DNA from: Arthrobacter luteolus NBRC 107841
GTDB taxonomy: Bacteria; Actinomycetota; Actinomycetes; Actinomycetales; Micrococcaceae
Assembly (NCBI RefSeq): GCF_001552075.1
Contig: NZ_BCQM01000007.1
Location: 62,001-126,000, forward strand
Direction of reading: 5' to 3'
DNA length: 64,000 nucleotides
Position numbers and translations under genes: made by a program. Under the pieces are notes generated by a model. It saw only the letters and a program-made list of their open reading frames with translations, ran no database searches and had not been told where the DNA came from. Below are positions 1 to 7,838 of this stretch, piece by piece; position 1 is the stretch's first letter, and every line of letters starts with the position of its first letter.

Positions 1-707
1 TTGGGATCCGCCGTCGTTCCGGACGTGTACTGGATCGCGGCGAGATCTTCGGCCTTGGGCTTGGGGTACCGCCGCGGCAGCGGCCTGTGCTCCAGCAGCT
101 TCTTCCAGGTCAGGACCCGGCGTCCGGCGCTGCGCGGCTTTTTCTCCGCCGCGAGGGCCTTCCGGCTTTTGCGGGCGGCCGGCAGAGGGAGCTTCAGCGC
201 CAGCTGGGCCACCGTCGGCATCGCGCTGATCAGGTCAACGGACACGATTGTGCGGACCGGGATATCCGCGGGAAGCGACTGGATCCGGTCCACGGCCTTG
301 TCCCAGGCGATCGCCACGGTGGCGCCGTGATCCTCAAACTGGTGGCGCAGTTCCCGGTCGGTGTAGAGGGGATTGTGTTCCACCACCACCGCGCCCAGGC
401 GAAGCACAGCGTAAAACGCGACGACGTGCTGCGGGGAGTTGGGCAGCACCAGGGCAACCCGGTCCCCTTGCCGGACGCCGAGCCGTTTGAGGCCGGCGGC
501 CGCGCGGCGGATCTGTTCGCCCAGGTCCCGGTAGGACGTGGTGGCACCGAAGAACTGGAGGGCCGGCTTGGACCCGTAGCGGCTGACTGAGGCCTCAACC
601 ATGTCCACGAGGGAGCCCTCGGGCAGCGAGAGGTCCGCCGGCACGCCCTCGGCGTAGTGGCGCGTCCAGGGGCGGTGGTCGAAGAGTGCTTTGGCAGCTT
701 TACTCAC
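1..707 (-). CDS. Acyl-CoA synthetase (AMP-binding), N-terminal part, cut by window edge
   Basis: This is the first ~235 residues of an ANL-superfamily enzyme that activates a carboxylic acid, probably a fatty acid, as acyl-AMP and then acyl-CoA. The reading frame is open through the left window edge. Visible features are the N-terminal region typical of long-chain FadD proteins (GDRVALVLPNSPQH, then LGAVVVEHNPLYTDREL) and, at the very edge, the P-loop-like AMP-binding signature YTSGTTA. The GTG start at 705-707 is chosen because the nearby ATG at 710-712 runs into a stop after two codons. A Lys/Arg-rich insert of about 40 residues before the P-loop is common in actinobacterial FadD. Substrate chain length cannot be told from this part. 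Confidence 0.9.
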   Translation of the reverse strand, partial: MSKAAKALFDHRPWTRHYAEGVPADLSLPEGSLVDMVEASVSRYGSKPALQFFGATTSYRDLGEQIRRAAAGLKRLGVRQGDRVALVLPNSPQHVVAFYAVLRLGAVVVEHNPLYTDRELRHQFEDHGATVAIAWDKAVDRIQSLPADIPVRTIVSVDLISAMPTVAQLALKLPLPAARKSRKALAAEKKPRSAGRRVLTWKKLLEHRPLPRRYPKPKAEDLAAIQYTSGTTADP

Positions 708-812
708 GGCATTGACTCTATCGGCTGCAGGGCCAGGCTCAGGCACGCGGGTGGCAGGTAGACGCCTCAACGTTCGTTCGCCCTCCTCGGGAATCGCGTG
801 GAGGTTCTCCGC

Positions 813-985
813 TACACTGGGAATTTGAAGGGGAGTAGCTCCGGTCTTATTCCAATTTTAGTGACGGCTCAGGCCGTACTGAAACTGGCAGTGATTCCGA
901 GGCCTGTCGACATACTGGCTGCAGCAGCAGCCCGGCAGTCCACCGCGGTGCAGCGCGCCCGGCGAGCGAGACCTTCGGCCAGTAT
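813..985 (+). promoter_or_regulatory. yybP-ykoY (Mn2+-sensing) riboswitch aptamer
   Basis: The leader of the downstream transporter carries both conserved loops of the yybP-ykoY class: GGGGAGTAGCT at 830-840 and GCGAGACCTTC at 966-976. Between them is a long variable arm. ACTGG at 816-820 can pair with CCAGT at 979-983 to close the P1 helix. A possible -10 box, TACACT, lies at 813-818, so the transcript may start at or just before the aptamer; if so, P1 may begin slightly later than drawn. Known members bind Mn2+ between the two loops and turn on Mn exporters, which fits the VIT1-family gene that follows. Identification is by eye; no covariance search was run. Confidence 0.85.
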
Positions 986-1032
986 CCCAACAGCTGGCCG
1001 GAGCCCCCTGCCGCTCCGGCCATGACCAGGAG
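976..1032 (+). promoter_or_regulatory. Riboswitch expression platform with mutually exclusive hairpins
   Basis: Two perfect stems compete for the same bases. Hairpin A pairs CGGCCAG (976-982) with CTGGCCG (994-1000). Hairpin B pairs GGCCGGAG (996-1003) with CTCCGGCC (1014-1021). Hairpin A also competes with the 3' strand of aptamer P1 (979-983). The CTCC at 1014-1017 is complementary to the ribosome-binding GGAG at 1029-1032. The layout suggests a translational ON switch: P1 formed, B formed, ribosome site free. The pairings are seen in the sequence; the switching direction is inference. Confidence 0.6.
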
Positions 1033-1037
1033 CGTAA

Positions 1038-2165
1038 GTGACTACCCCACCGGTGCCAGGGCCTTTGCCCCCTGGCCAACCCCGGCCCAGCCCCGCCGAC
1101 CGCCGCCGCTGGCGGCAGTACCTCGCCGATGAACAGGCTGAGGCTGCGACCTACCGCTATCTCGCTGAACGCCGTGACGGTGAGGAACGGGACATTCTGC
1201 TGGCCCTGGCCGAGGCCGAAGGCCGCCACGAAGAGCACTGGCGCAAACTCCTCGGCCCGGAGGCGGACAAACCTGTCCGCCCCTCCCTGCGCAACCGGGT
1301 CCTGGGGCTCCTGGCCCGGCGCTTCGGCTCGGTCTTTGTCCTGGCCCTGGCCCAGCGCGCCGAGGGCCGCTCGCCTTACAGCAGCGAGCCCAGTGCCACC
1401 AGTGCCATGGCCGCTGATGAGCAGATCCATGAGGAAGTGGTCCGTGGGCTGGCGACGCGCGGGCGCATCCGCCTCTCCGGAAACTTCCGGGCCGCCGTTT
1501 TCGGGGCCAACGACGGTCTGGTTTCCAACCTTGCGCTTGTGATGGCGATCGGTGCCACCGGAGTTTCCAGCACCTTTGTTCTTTTCAGCGGTTTCGCCGG
1601 ACTGCTGGCGGGTGCGCTGTCGATGGGCGCGGGCGAATATGTTTCGGTCCGTTCGCAGCGGGAACTGCTTGAAGCTTCCCGGCCGACCCAGATCACCCTT
1701 GCCGCGGCCAAGTCTCTGGATATAGATGCCAACGAACTTGTCCTGGTGTACCGCGCCCGGGGTATGTCCCAGGAGGCGGCGGAACACCGTGCCGCGGAAC
1801 GCCTGGGACTGTACAACTGCGACTGCGATCCGTCCCTGTCGCTGCAGCCGGAAAAGCAGGAGGAGTCAGGCGAAGAGCATGAGACGGTGGGGACCGGCCT
1901 TGGCGCCGCAATCTCAAGCTTCTGCTTCTTCTCCTCAGGCGCCATCATTCCGGTGCTGCCGTATATCTTCGGCATGGAAGGACTGGCCGCCGTTGCGCTG
2001 TCCTGCGCCCTCGTTGGTCTGGCATTGCTGGTGACCGGCAGCGTGGTTGGTTTGCTCTCCGGCGCCTCTCCCGTGCGCCGCGGGCTGCGCCAGCTGGCCA
2101 TCGGCCTTGGCGCCGCCGCCGTGACCTATGCGCTCGGACTGCTGTTTGGGACCGGAGCCGCCTGA
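1038..2165 (+). CDS. Ferritin-like/VIT1 fusion metal transporter (Er-VIT1, MbfA type)
   Basis: This 375-residue protein joins an N-terminal ferritin-like di-iron domain (about residues 12-90, with Glu/His motifs such as DEQAEAATYRYL and EAEGRHEEHW) to a C-terminal VIT1/CCC1 membrane domain (from about 150, starting FGANDGLVSNLALV, with three further hydrophobic segments near the C-terminus). VIT1-family proteins move Fe2+ or Mn2+ out of the cytoplasm, and the ferritin-like domain of MbfA-type members is thought to bind the metal before export. The GTG at 1038 is chosen because AGGAG lies six bases upstream; the ATG at 1022 is out of frame. The Mn2+ riboswitch in the leader points to Mn export, though Fe cannot be excluded. 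A strong terminator follows the stop. Confidence 0.9.
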   Translation: MTTPPVPGPLPPGQPRPSPADRRRWRQYLADEQAEAATYRYLAERRDGEERDILLALAEAEGRHEEHWRKLLGPEADKPVRPSLRNRVLGLLARRFGSVFVLALAQRAEGRSPYSSEPSATSAMAADEQIHEEVVRGLATRGRIRLSGNFRAAVFGANDGLVSNLALVMAIGATGVSSTFVLFSGFAGLLAGALSMGAGEYVSVRSQRELLEASRPTQITLAAAKSLDIDANELVLVYRARGMSQEAAEHRAAERLGLYNCDCDPSLSLQPEKQEESGEEHETVGTGLGAAISSFCFFSSGAIIPVLPYIFGMEGLAAVALSCALVGLALLVTGSVVGLLSGASPVRRGLRQLAIGLGAAAVTYALGLLFGTGAA

Positions 2166-2183
2166 CAGAACCGGCTGCGGACA

Positions 2184-2232
2184 CAGCAGCAGGGGGCTGC
2201 CCGGCACCATGCCGGACAGCCCCCTGCTGCTG
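2184..2232. terminator. Bidirectional terminator between convergent genes
   Basis: CAGCAGCAGGGGGCTG (2184-2199) pairs perfectly with CAGCCCCCTGCTGCTG (2217-2232), and the stem extends inward through CCGGCA/TGCCGG with one mismatch. It lies between the stops of the VIT1 gene and the MFS gene, so it can end transcripts on both strands. No U-tract is present. Confidence 0.85.
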
Positions 2233-2242
2233 AAATCAGGTT

Positions 2243-3889
2243 CTACGCTTTGGGTCCGGCGGAAGTTGTCCCGACCTGGCGCAGTTCCGTGGTGCTGGGG
2301 CCGTTGCCTTCGTCCTCGGTGCTGATCAGGACGTTGCCTTCACCAATCGCCTCCGGCATTACCTCGGGCTCCAGCCTGGTGGCCAGTGCCTTCTCCTTGA
2401 TGAACAGGCACAGGATTGTGGCCACGACTGCAAGCGGCACCATAAACAGGAACAGCGGAATCAGTGCCTCGTTGTAGGACCTGATAATGATGTCCTGGAC
2501 CGCCTCCGGCAGTTCGTGGACCAGTTTGGGCGTCAGCGAGTTTCCGCCTCCGGTCGCCGATGCGGCGTCGGCCGGAAGCCGCTCGCCCAGCAGATCCGTC
2601 AGGCGGTGGGCGAACAGGCTGCCCACCACGGCAGAGCCGAGGGTCGCGCCGATCTGGCGGAAGTAGTTGTTCGCGGCCGTGGCGGTACCCACCTGGCGCA
2701 GCGGGAACGAGTTCTGCACCACCAGGACCAGGATCTGCATGTTCAGGCCCAGGCCCAGGCCCAGGATGCCGATGTAGGCGCACAGCTGCCAGACCGGGGA
2801 ATCAGCGCTGATGGTGCCCATCAGGAACAGTGCCGCCACCATGATGGCGGAGCCGGTAATCGGCATCCATTTATACCGGCCGGTCTTGGAGACCAGGGAG
2901 CCGGAGAGCACAGAGGTGAAGAGCAGTGCTCCCATCATGGGGATCATCAGCATTCCGGCTTCCGTGGCGCTGGCGCCGGTGGCCATCTGGAGGTAGGTCG
3001 GCAGGTAGCCGATGGCCCCGAACATGGCGACGGAGGTGAGCAGGCCGGAGGCCGTGGCGAGGTTGAAGTTGCGGTCGTGGAAGAGCTCCATCGGGATGAT
3101 CGGCTCCGCGGTGCGGCGCTCCACCATCACAAAGATCACGGAGGCAATCACTGTGCCGGCAATCAGGCCGAGGATGATCGGATCGTTCCAGGCGTAGGTG
3201 CTGCCGCCCCAGCTGCTGACCAGCACCAGGCCGGTCGTGGCGAGGGCAATAAACACCATGCCCCAGAGATCGATGCGGGGACGGGACGTGACGGCCCGCG
3301 GCTTGAGGAAGAACAGGGCGCCAAGCAGGGCCAGGATACCCACCGGGATATTGAACCAGAACGCCCAGCGCCAGCCCGGCCCCTCGGTCAGCCAGCCGCC
3401 GATCAGCGGTCCCACCACCGAGGAAAAAGCGAACACGCCGCCCATCCAGCCCATGTACTTGCCGCGCTCACGCGCCGGAACGACGTCGGCAATGATCGCC
3501 TGGGAGAGGATCATTAGGCCGCCTGCGCCGAGGCCCTGGATGACCCGGGCGACGATCAGCCAGGTCATGTCCGGAGACAGGGCGCCGACCACGGAACCAG
3601 CCAGGAAGATCAGGATCGCAGCCACCAGCAGGTATTTACGGCCGATCAAATCACCCAGCTTGCCGTAGATGGGCATCATCACGGTGGAGGCCAGGATGAA
3701 GGCGGTAATCACCCAGAGCATCAGGTTCGCCCCGTTGAGCTCCCCGACAATCGTCGGAAGCGCGGTGCCCAGGATGGTCTGGTTCAGAGCCGAGAGGAGC
3801 ATGGCCAGAACCAGTGCGGTGAAAACGAGCACGAGGCTGGGTTGTTTGCCCGTGTTCTTGGGGGCTGCGGCTGCAGCTGTTCGCGTCAT
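2243..3889 (-). CDS. DHA2-family MFS multidrug efflux transporter (14 TM)
   Basis: This protein of about 548 residues is a proton-driven drug exporter in the inner membrane. The N-terminus contains the DHA2 motif C-like stretch LNQTILGTALPTIVGEL, followed by the motif-A-like GKLGDLIGRK loop. About 14 hydrophobic segments run to residue ~510, and the tail is hydrophilic and acidic. The ATG at 3887-3889 is chosen over longer upstream extensions because it overlaps the TGA stop of the preceding TetR gene (ATGA) and starts directly before a membrane protein N-terminus. The pair forms a classic regulator-exporter operon. The substrate is not identifiable from sequence. Confidence 0.92.
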   Translation of the reverse strand: MTRTAAAAAPKNTGKQPSLVLVFTALVLAMLLSALNQTILGTALPTIVGELNGANLMLWVITAFILASTVMMPIYGKLGDLIGRKYLLVAAILIFLAGSVVGALSPDMTWLIVARVIQGLGAGGLMILSQAIIADVVPARERGKYMGWMGGVFAFSSVVGPLIGGWLTEGPGWRWAFWFNIPVGILALLGALFFLKPRAVTSRPRIDLWGMVFIALATTGLVLVSSWGGSTYAWNDPIILGLIAGTVIASVIFVMVERRTAEPIIPMELFHDRNFNLATASGLLTSVAMFGAIGYLPTYLQMATGASATEAGMLMIPMMGALLFTSVLSGSLVSKTGRYKWMPITGSAIMVAALFLMGTISADSPVWQLCAYIGILGLGLGLNMQILVLVVQNSFPLRQVGTATAANNYFRQIGATLGSAVVGSLFAHRLTDLLGERLPADAASATGGGNSLTPKLVHELPEAVQDIIIRSYNEALIPLFLFMVPLAVVATILCLFIKEKALATRLEPEVMPEAIGEGNVLISTEDEGNGPSTTELRQVGTTSAGPKA

Positions 3890-4524
3890 AAAATTTCCTT
3901 GAAAACGTCTCGAAGAAGTTCGAGGCCCTCCTCGAGGGCCTCGAACTGAAGAGTGTGGGTGGGATTGGACCAGGTCTTTTGCATGACGTGGCGCATGCGG
4001 GTGCTGGCGGCGAGCACGATGGTGAAGGCGACGTCGTCGACGCTGTGCCCCTGCCATGCTGAATCCGGCGCCTGTTCGTTCCACCGGCGCGACTCCGCCA
4101 GCTGGGCGCGAACGGTATCAAGGACCAGCTGCTCGACCTTGAGAATGTACTGATACCGCCGGTGCCGCAGGTGTGGATAGACCTGGTAAATCTGGCTGCG
4201 CAGTTCATTGGAGTCATCGCCGCCCTGCATGGTGCGCAGTACCGCCAGCATGAGCCGGCTCACTTCCGTGAGCAGGTCCCCTTCAATATCGAAGCTGCCG
4301 AGGGCGGTCTGTTCCACCGTTGGTTCCTGGAGACCCAGGACGGCGTCTTCCTTGCAGGCGAAGTAGTTGAAGAACGTGCGGGTTGAGACGCCTGCTTCCT
4401 CCGCCACCACGTCAACGTTCACACATTCCAATCCGTCCTTGATCGCACGGCGTGCGGCAGCTGCATGCAGCGCCGCCCAGGTTTCGGCGCGTTTGCGATC
4501 ACGGAGGGAAAGTTGTTGACTCAC
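3886..4524 (-). CDS. TetR-family transcriptional regulator
   Basis: This 212-residue protein has the TetR N-terminal helix-turn-helix at about residues 25-60 (VDVVAEEAGVSTRTFFNYFACKEDAV), then a variable ligand-binding region. The start is GTG at 4522-4524 and the stop overlaps the MFS start by ATGA, so the two are translationally coupled. It most likely represses its own operon through the palindromes 40-60 bases upstream and is relieved by a compound the exporter removes. The ligand is unknown. Confidence 0.93.
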   Translation of the reverse strand: MSQQLSLRDRKRAETWAALHAAAARRAIKDGLECVNVDVVAEEAGVSTRTFFNYFACKEDAVLGLQEPTVEQTALGSFDIEGDLLTEVSRLMLAVLRTMQGGDDSNELRSQIYQVYPHLRHRRYQYILKVEQLVLDTVRAQLAESRRWNEQAPDSAWQGHSVDDVAFTIVLAASTRMRHVMQKTWSNPTHTLQFEALEEGLELLRDVFKEIL

Positions 4525-4898
4525 CGAACTACTTTGTCATCCGGAGGAATTTTTCACAACTGCAAAATTGCATGCATGCAAGAAACTCTGCGAATCACAT
4601 GGGTAGTTCTCCCCATGTGCAGATTCCAGAATCCGGCTTAGCGTTGCTGATGGGGATGACATTCGGAACAACGCCACCGCTCCCCCGGTGAGATGCCGGT
4701 CTTTAGGGCCGGACGCCGGAGCACTGGCAAGGACGTATAGGTGAAAAATGCTGAGGCACTGCAAGGGGACAACCGTACGGCTGGTTCCGAAGGAACGGCT
4801 GCCCAGGACGCTCTGCCGGCGTAACTGGAGCCGGGTTCGGCCCTGCGTCCGGCCGGTGTAACCGCCTACCCTCGACACAACGCCTTCACCCCTGCACA
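4525..4898. other. Intergenic stretch between the TetR operon and a small exported-protein gene
   Basis: Apart from the palindromes at 4561-4581, I see no convincing gene here. The overlapping open frames lack coding character. The part from about 4690 to 4880 has several GC-rich inverted segments, such as GCCGG/CCGGC pairs, and could be the leader of the downstream gene. I do not recognise it as a known RNA class. Confidence 0.4.
4561..4581. promoter_or_regulatory. Overlapping palindromes, probable TetR operator
   Basis: TTGCATGCATGCAA at 4568-4581 is a perfect 14-bp palindrome, and TGCAA-AA-TTGCA at 4561-4572 is a second inverted repeat sharing its left arm. Both sit 37-57 bases upstream of the TetR start, where an autoregulatory operator would be expected. 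Binding by this TetR is inference. Confidence 0.55.
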
Positions 4899-5471
4899 AT
4901 GCCGCAGATGAGAAGGCCGGATCCGCGCTCCCTGTGTGTACTTGCCGCAGGGATCGTGCTGGCAGCAGGATCAGGCGGAATCCCGCCACCTGCCGCCCCC
5001 GCCGCCGGTCCCCCAGCCGGCGGCGCCGAGCTTTCGGCCACAGAAGTCGGCCGTGGACAGCAGGAGCTGGCGAAGGCCCTGCTGGAGAGCCTTGGGGACC
5101 CGGGATGGACGTACCTGGATGGAACAGAGTACGCAGCTCCCCCCGTCCCCCGCGCCGTCCCCTGCCCGGCTGAGGGAACCGGTCCCAGCCGGCACAAACT
5201 CACGACGGAGTTCAGCGGACCGGCTCCTCCTGCTCCGGAACGCGCCCGAGACCAGGCCCAGCAGGCTCTCAGGGCCGCCGGAGCCGAAATGCTCTCGGCA
5301 CTGACTCCCGGCCCCGGCGCCCCGCCGGAAACGGACTTCACCTTCCTGGGCGCCTATGCCGGAAGCACTGTGCGGTACTCGGCCAACGAGTACCGGCAGC
5401 TGCTGGACATCAGCAGCCCATGCTCCTCCGGGCTAGGCCTGGCGCAGCTGAAGCTCGACTTCCTCCAGTGA
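4899..5471 (+). CDS. Small exported protein of unknown function
   Basis: I do not recognise this ~190-residue protein. It starts with a basic n-region and a hydrophobic segment (SLCVLAAGIVLAAGSGG) that looks like a signal peptide. A Pro/Ala-rich linker follows, then a folded-looking region with the stretches GDPGWTYLDGTEY, RHKLTTEFSGP and FLGAYAGSTVRYSANEYRQL. A second in-frame ATG at 4908 could be the true start; neither ATG has a clear ribosome site. The 3' end overlaps the convergent sugar-porter gene by 39 bases. The codon pattern supports a real gene, but no family can be assigned. Confidence 0.6.
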   Translation: MPQMRRPDPRSLCVLAAGIVLAAGSGGIPPPAAPAAGPPAGGAELSATEVGRGQQELAKALLESLGDPGWTYLDGTEYAAPPVPRAVPCPAEGTGPSRHKLTTEFSGPAPPAPERARDQAQQALRAAGAEMLSALTPGPGAPPETDFTFLGAYAGSTVRYSANEYRQLLDISSPCSSGLGLAQLKLDFLQ

Positions 5472-6824
5472 AAGCCCGCGGGTCTCCGGCAGGTACCGCT
5501 TCACAAAAAGTGCCGCGCACAGGCCCAGGGCAACAAAGATGAAGAACGTGCTGGAGATTCCCAGCGCCGACATCAGCATGGGGAAGGAGAAGCCGACGGC
5601 AAAATTCGCCATCCACTGCACAAACACCGAGATCCCCACGCCCAGCCCCCTGACCCGCAGCGGGAAAATCTCGGAGAGCATCAGCCAGGTCACCGGGGAA
5701 ACAGCGCCCTGCTGGAAAGCCAGGAACAGCACGGTCATGGACAGAACCGTGAAACCGCGGACCGGACCCTCCGGCAGCAGGATCGATGCGACGCCGATGA
5801 TGGCAAGCGTGCTGGAGGTACCGATGAGACCGGTCAGCAGCATGGGCCGGCGCCCCACCTTGCCGAGCAGCCAGATGCCAAGCAGGGCCGCACCGACCGA
5901 GACCACACCGTTGGCAATGTTGGCGGTCAGCGCAGCTTCGGTGCCGAAGCCGGCGTCGGCCAGGATCTGCGTGCCGTAGTAGATGATCGCGTTGACGCCG
6001 GTGATCTGCTGAACGATGGAGAGTCCCATCCCGATCAGCAGGACCCGCATCAGCCAGGGTTCGGCGAAATCCTTCAAGCGGCCGGTGCGGGTGGGCAGAC
6101 TGCCGGCCAGTGCCTTGGCTTCCTCATACTCCGCCTGAGCGTCTTCGGCGCTGCGGATCCGCTGCAGCTCGGTAAGCATCTGCGCATAACGGCCCTTGGA
6201 ACCGAGCCAGCGGGGGCTTTCCGGCACGAAGTTCATACCGACCCACAGTGCGATGGCCGGCAGGGTGGCAACCAGCAGCATCCAGCGCCAGACGTTGCCT
6301 TCCTCGCCCCAGAGGTTGCCGATGACGGCATTACAGACGAACGCCGCCAGCTGCCCGCTGACGATCATCAGCTGGTCCCGGGTCACCACCTGGCCGCGGC
6401 GGGCGGCCGGCGCCAGCTCCGCCAGGAACATCGGGACGACGGCGGAGGCGCCACCCACGGCCAGGCCGAGGACCACACGGGCCAGGACCATCAGCCCGAC
6501 ACCGGGAGCCGCGGCGGTGCCCACCGCTCCCAGCAGGAAAACCCCGGCCAGGATGATCAGCAGCCGCCGCCGGCCGAGCCGGTCCGCGAGCTGTCCGGCG
6601 CCCAGCGCGCCGAAGGCTGCGCCGAACAGCAGGCTGGAGGTGATCAGGCCTTCGGTGAACGGGGTCAGACCCAGATCGTCCTGCATGTACGGCAGGGCAC
6701 CATTGATCACCCCGGTGTCATAGCCGAAGAGGAAGCCGCCCAGGGTGGCAATCCAGGTTGCCCGGCGGAGCGCATTCCGGTGACCGGCCGCAGGTACGGA
6801 GGAGACGGTGGGAGTTCGGTGCAT
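5433..6824 (-). CDS. Sugar-porter family MFS transporter
   Basis: This 463-residue, 12-TM protein is a proton-coupled sugar or polyol importer. Diagnostic motifs are GYDTGVINGAL in the first helix, GRRRLL after TM2, VPESPRWL before the central loop, QQITGVNAIIYYGTQI in TM7 and the C-terminal PETRG. The ATG at 6822-6824 gives the usual short cytoplasmic N-terminus and follows GAAAGAA; the longer frame adds unrelated sequence. The sugar cannot be predicted. It lies just downstream of the sucCD terminator, so it probably has its own promoter in or near that 80-base gap. Confidence 0.92.
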   Translation of the reverse strand: MHRTPTVSSVPAAGHRNALRRATWIATLGGFLFGYDTGVINGALPYMQDDLGLTPFTEGLITSSLLFGAAFGALGAGQLADRLGRRRLLIILAGVFLLGAVGTAAAPGVGLMVLARVVLGLAVGGASAVVPMFLAELAPAARRGQVVTRDQLMIVSGQLAAFVCNAVIGNLWGEEGNVWRWMLLVATLPAIALWVGMNFVPESPRWLGSKGRYAQMLTELQRIRSAEDAQAEYEEAKALAGSLPTRTGRLKDFAEPWLMRVLLIGMGLSIVQQITGVNAIIYYGTQILADAGFGTEAALTANIANGVVSVGAALLGIWLLGKVGRRPMLLTGLIGTSSTLAIIGVASILLPEGPVRGFTVLSMTVLFLAFQQGAVSPVTWLMLSEIFPLRVRGLGVGISVFVQWMANFAVGFSFPMLMSALGISSTFFIFVALGLCAALFVKRYLPETRGLSLEEVELQLRQA

Positions 6825-6853
6825 GGTGTTCTTTCGTACAGTGAGACGCACAA

Positions 6854-6890
6854 AACCCCCGTGCACCGGAGTTATCCGGACACGGGGGTT
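6854..6890 (-). terminator. Terminator of sucCD
   Basis: AACCCCCGTG (6854-6863) pairs with CACGGGGGTT (6881-6890), and the stem extends outward through CACA/TGTG with a one-base bulge. It lies 15 bases after the sucD stop and ahead of the sugar-porter start. Confidence 0.85.
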
Positions 6891-6904
6891 GTGCTTGAGG
6901 GAGC

Positions 6905-7807
6905 CTACAGAGCTGCGAAAACCTCGCGCAGCAGGTCAGCGGTCTCAGACGGGGTCTTGCCGACCTTCACGCCAGCAGCCTCGAGGGCTTCCTTCTTGGC
7001 CTGGGCGGTTCCAGCGGAACCGGAGACGATGGCGCCGGCGTGGCCCATGGTCTTGCCTTCGGGAGCCGTAAAGCCTGCCACGTAGCCAACAACCGGCTTG
7101 GTGACGTTGGCCTTGATGAACTCTGCGGCACGCTCTTCTGCGTCGCCGCCGATTTCGCCGATCATCACGATCGCCTTGGTCTCGGGGTCAGCTTCAAACG
7201 CCGCGAGAGCATCGATGTGCGTGGTGCCGATGACCGGGTCTCCGCCAATGCCGATGGCAGTGGAGAAGCCGAGGTCCCGGAGTTCGTACATCATCTGGTA
7301 GGTCAGGGTGCCTGACTTGGAGACGAGGCCGATCGGGCCCTTGCCGGTGATGTTGGCGGGGGTGATGCCCACCAGGGCTTCGCCGGGGGTGATGATGCCG
7401 GGGCAGTTCGGGCCGATGATGCGGGTCACCTGATTGCCGTCGGCGTCCACCTTGGACTGGGCGTGTGCCCAGAATTCGGCGGAGTCCTGGACCGGAACAC
7501 CTTCGGTGATGACCACAACGAGGCCGATGCCGGCGTCGATGGCTTCAATCACCGCGTCCTTGGTGAAGGCCGGCGGAACGAAGACGATCGAAACATCGGC
7601 TTCGGTCTTGTCGATGGCTTCGGCAACAGTGCCGAAAACGGGCAGTTCGACGTCGCCGTGGGTCACGGTCGTGCCGGCCTTGCGGGCGTTCACGCCACCG
7701 ACAACCTGGGTTCCGGCCTTGAGCATCAGGGCGGTGTGCTTGGTGCCTTCGCCGCCGGTGATGCCCTGAACGATGACCTTGGAGTCCTTGTTCAAGTAGA
7801 TAGACAT
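6905..7807 (-). CDS. sucD: Succinyl-CoA synthetase alpha subunit
   Basis: The product (300 residues) is the alpha subunit of the TCA-cycle enzyme that converts succinyl-CoA to succinate with formation of a nucleoside triphosphate. The N-terminal CoA-binding Rossmann region ([19 protein letters not shown]), the central [14 protein letters not shown] and the [13 protein letters not shown] loop, whose His is the phosphorylated residue, are all present. Length matches the family. The ATG at 7805-7807 begins [11 protein letters not shown] and follows AAAGAGAAT. It is downstream of sucC with a 31-base gap, so the two are co-transcribed. Confidence 0.98.
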   Translation of the reverse strand: MSIYLNKDSKVIVQGITGGEGTKHTALMLKAGTQVVGGVNARKAGTTVTHGDVELPVFGTVAEAIDKTEADVSIVFVPPAFTKDAVIEAIDAGIGLVVVITEGVPVQDSAEFWAHAQSKVDADGNQVTRIIGPNCPGIITPGEALVGITPANITGKGPIGLVSKSGTLTYQMMYELRDLGFSTAIGIGGDPVIGTTHIDALAAFEADPETKAIVMIGEIGGDAEERAAEFIKANVTKPVVGYVAGFTAPEGKTMGHAGAIVSGSAGTAQAKKEALEAAGVKVGKTPSETADLLREVFAAL

Positions 7808-7838
7808 ATGTGAATTCTCTTTCTGGGGGTCGGCTCGG

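Noticed and set aside
1022..1037. ATG at 1022 as the start of the VIT1-type gene
   Set aside because: It is not in frame with the protein and lies inside the regulatory region; the GTG at 1038 has a good ribosome site.
4537..4989. 150-codon minus-strand frame in the TetR upstream region
   Set aside because: There is no ribosome site, no conserved pattern, and it overlaps both the palindromic operator and the exported-protein start.
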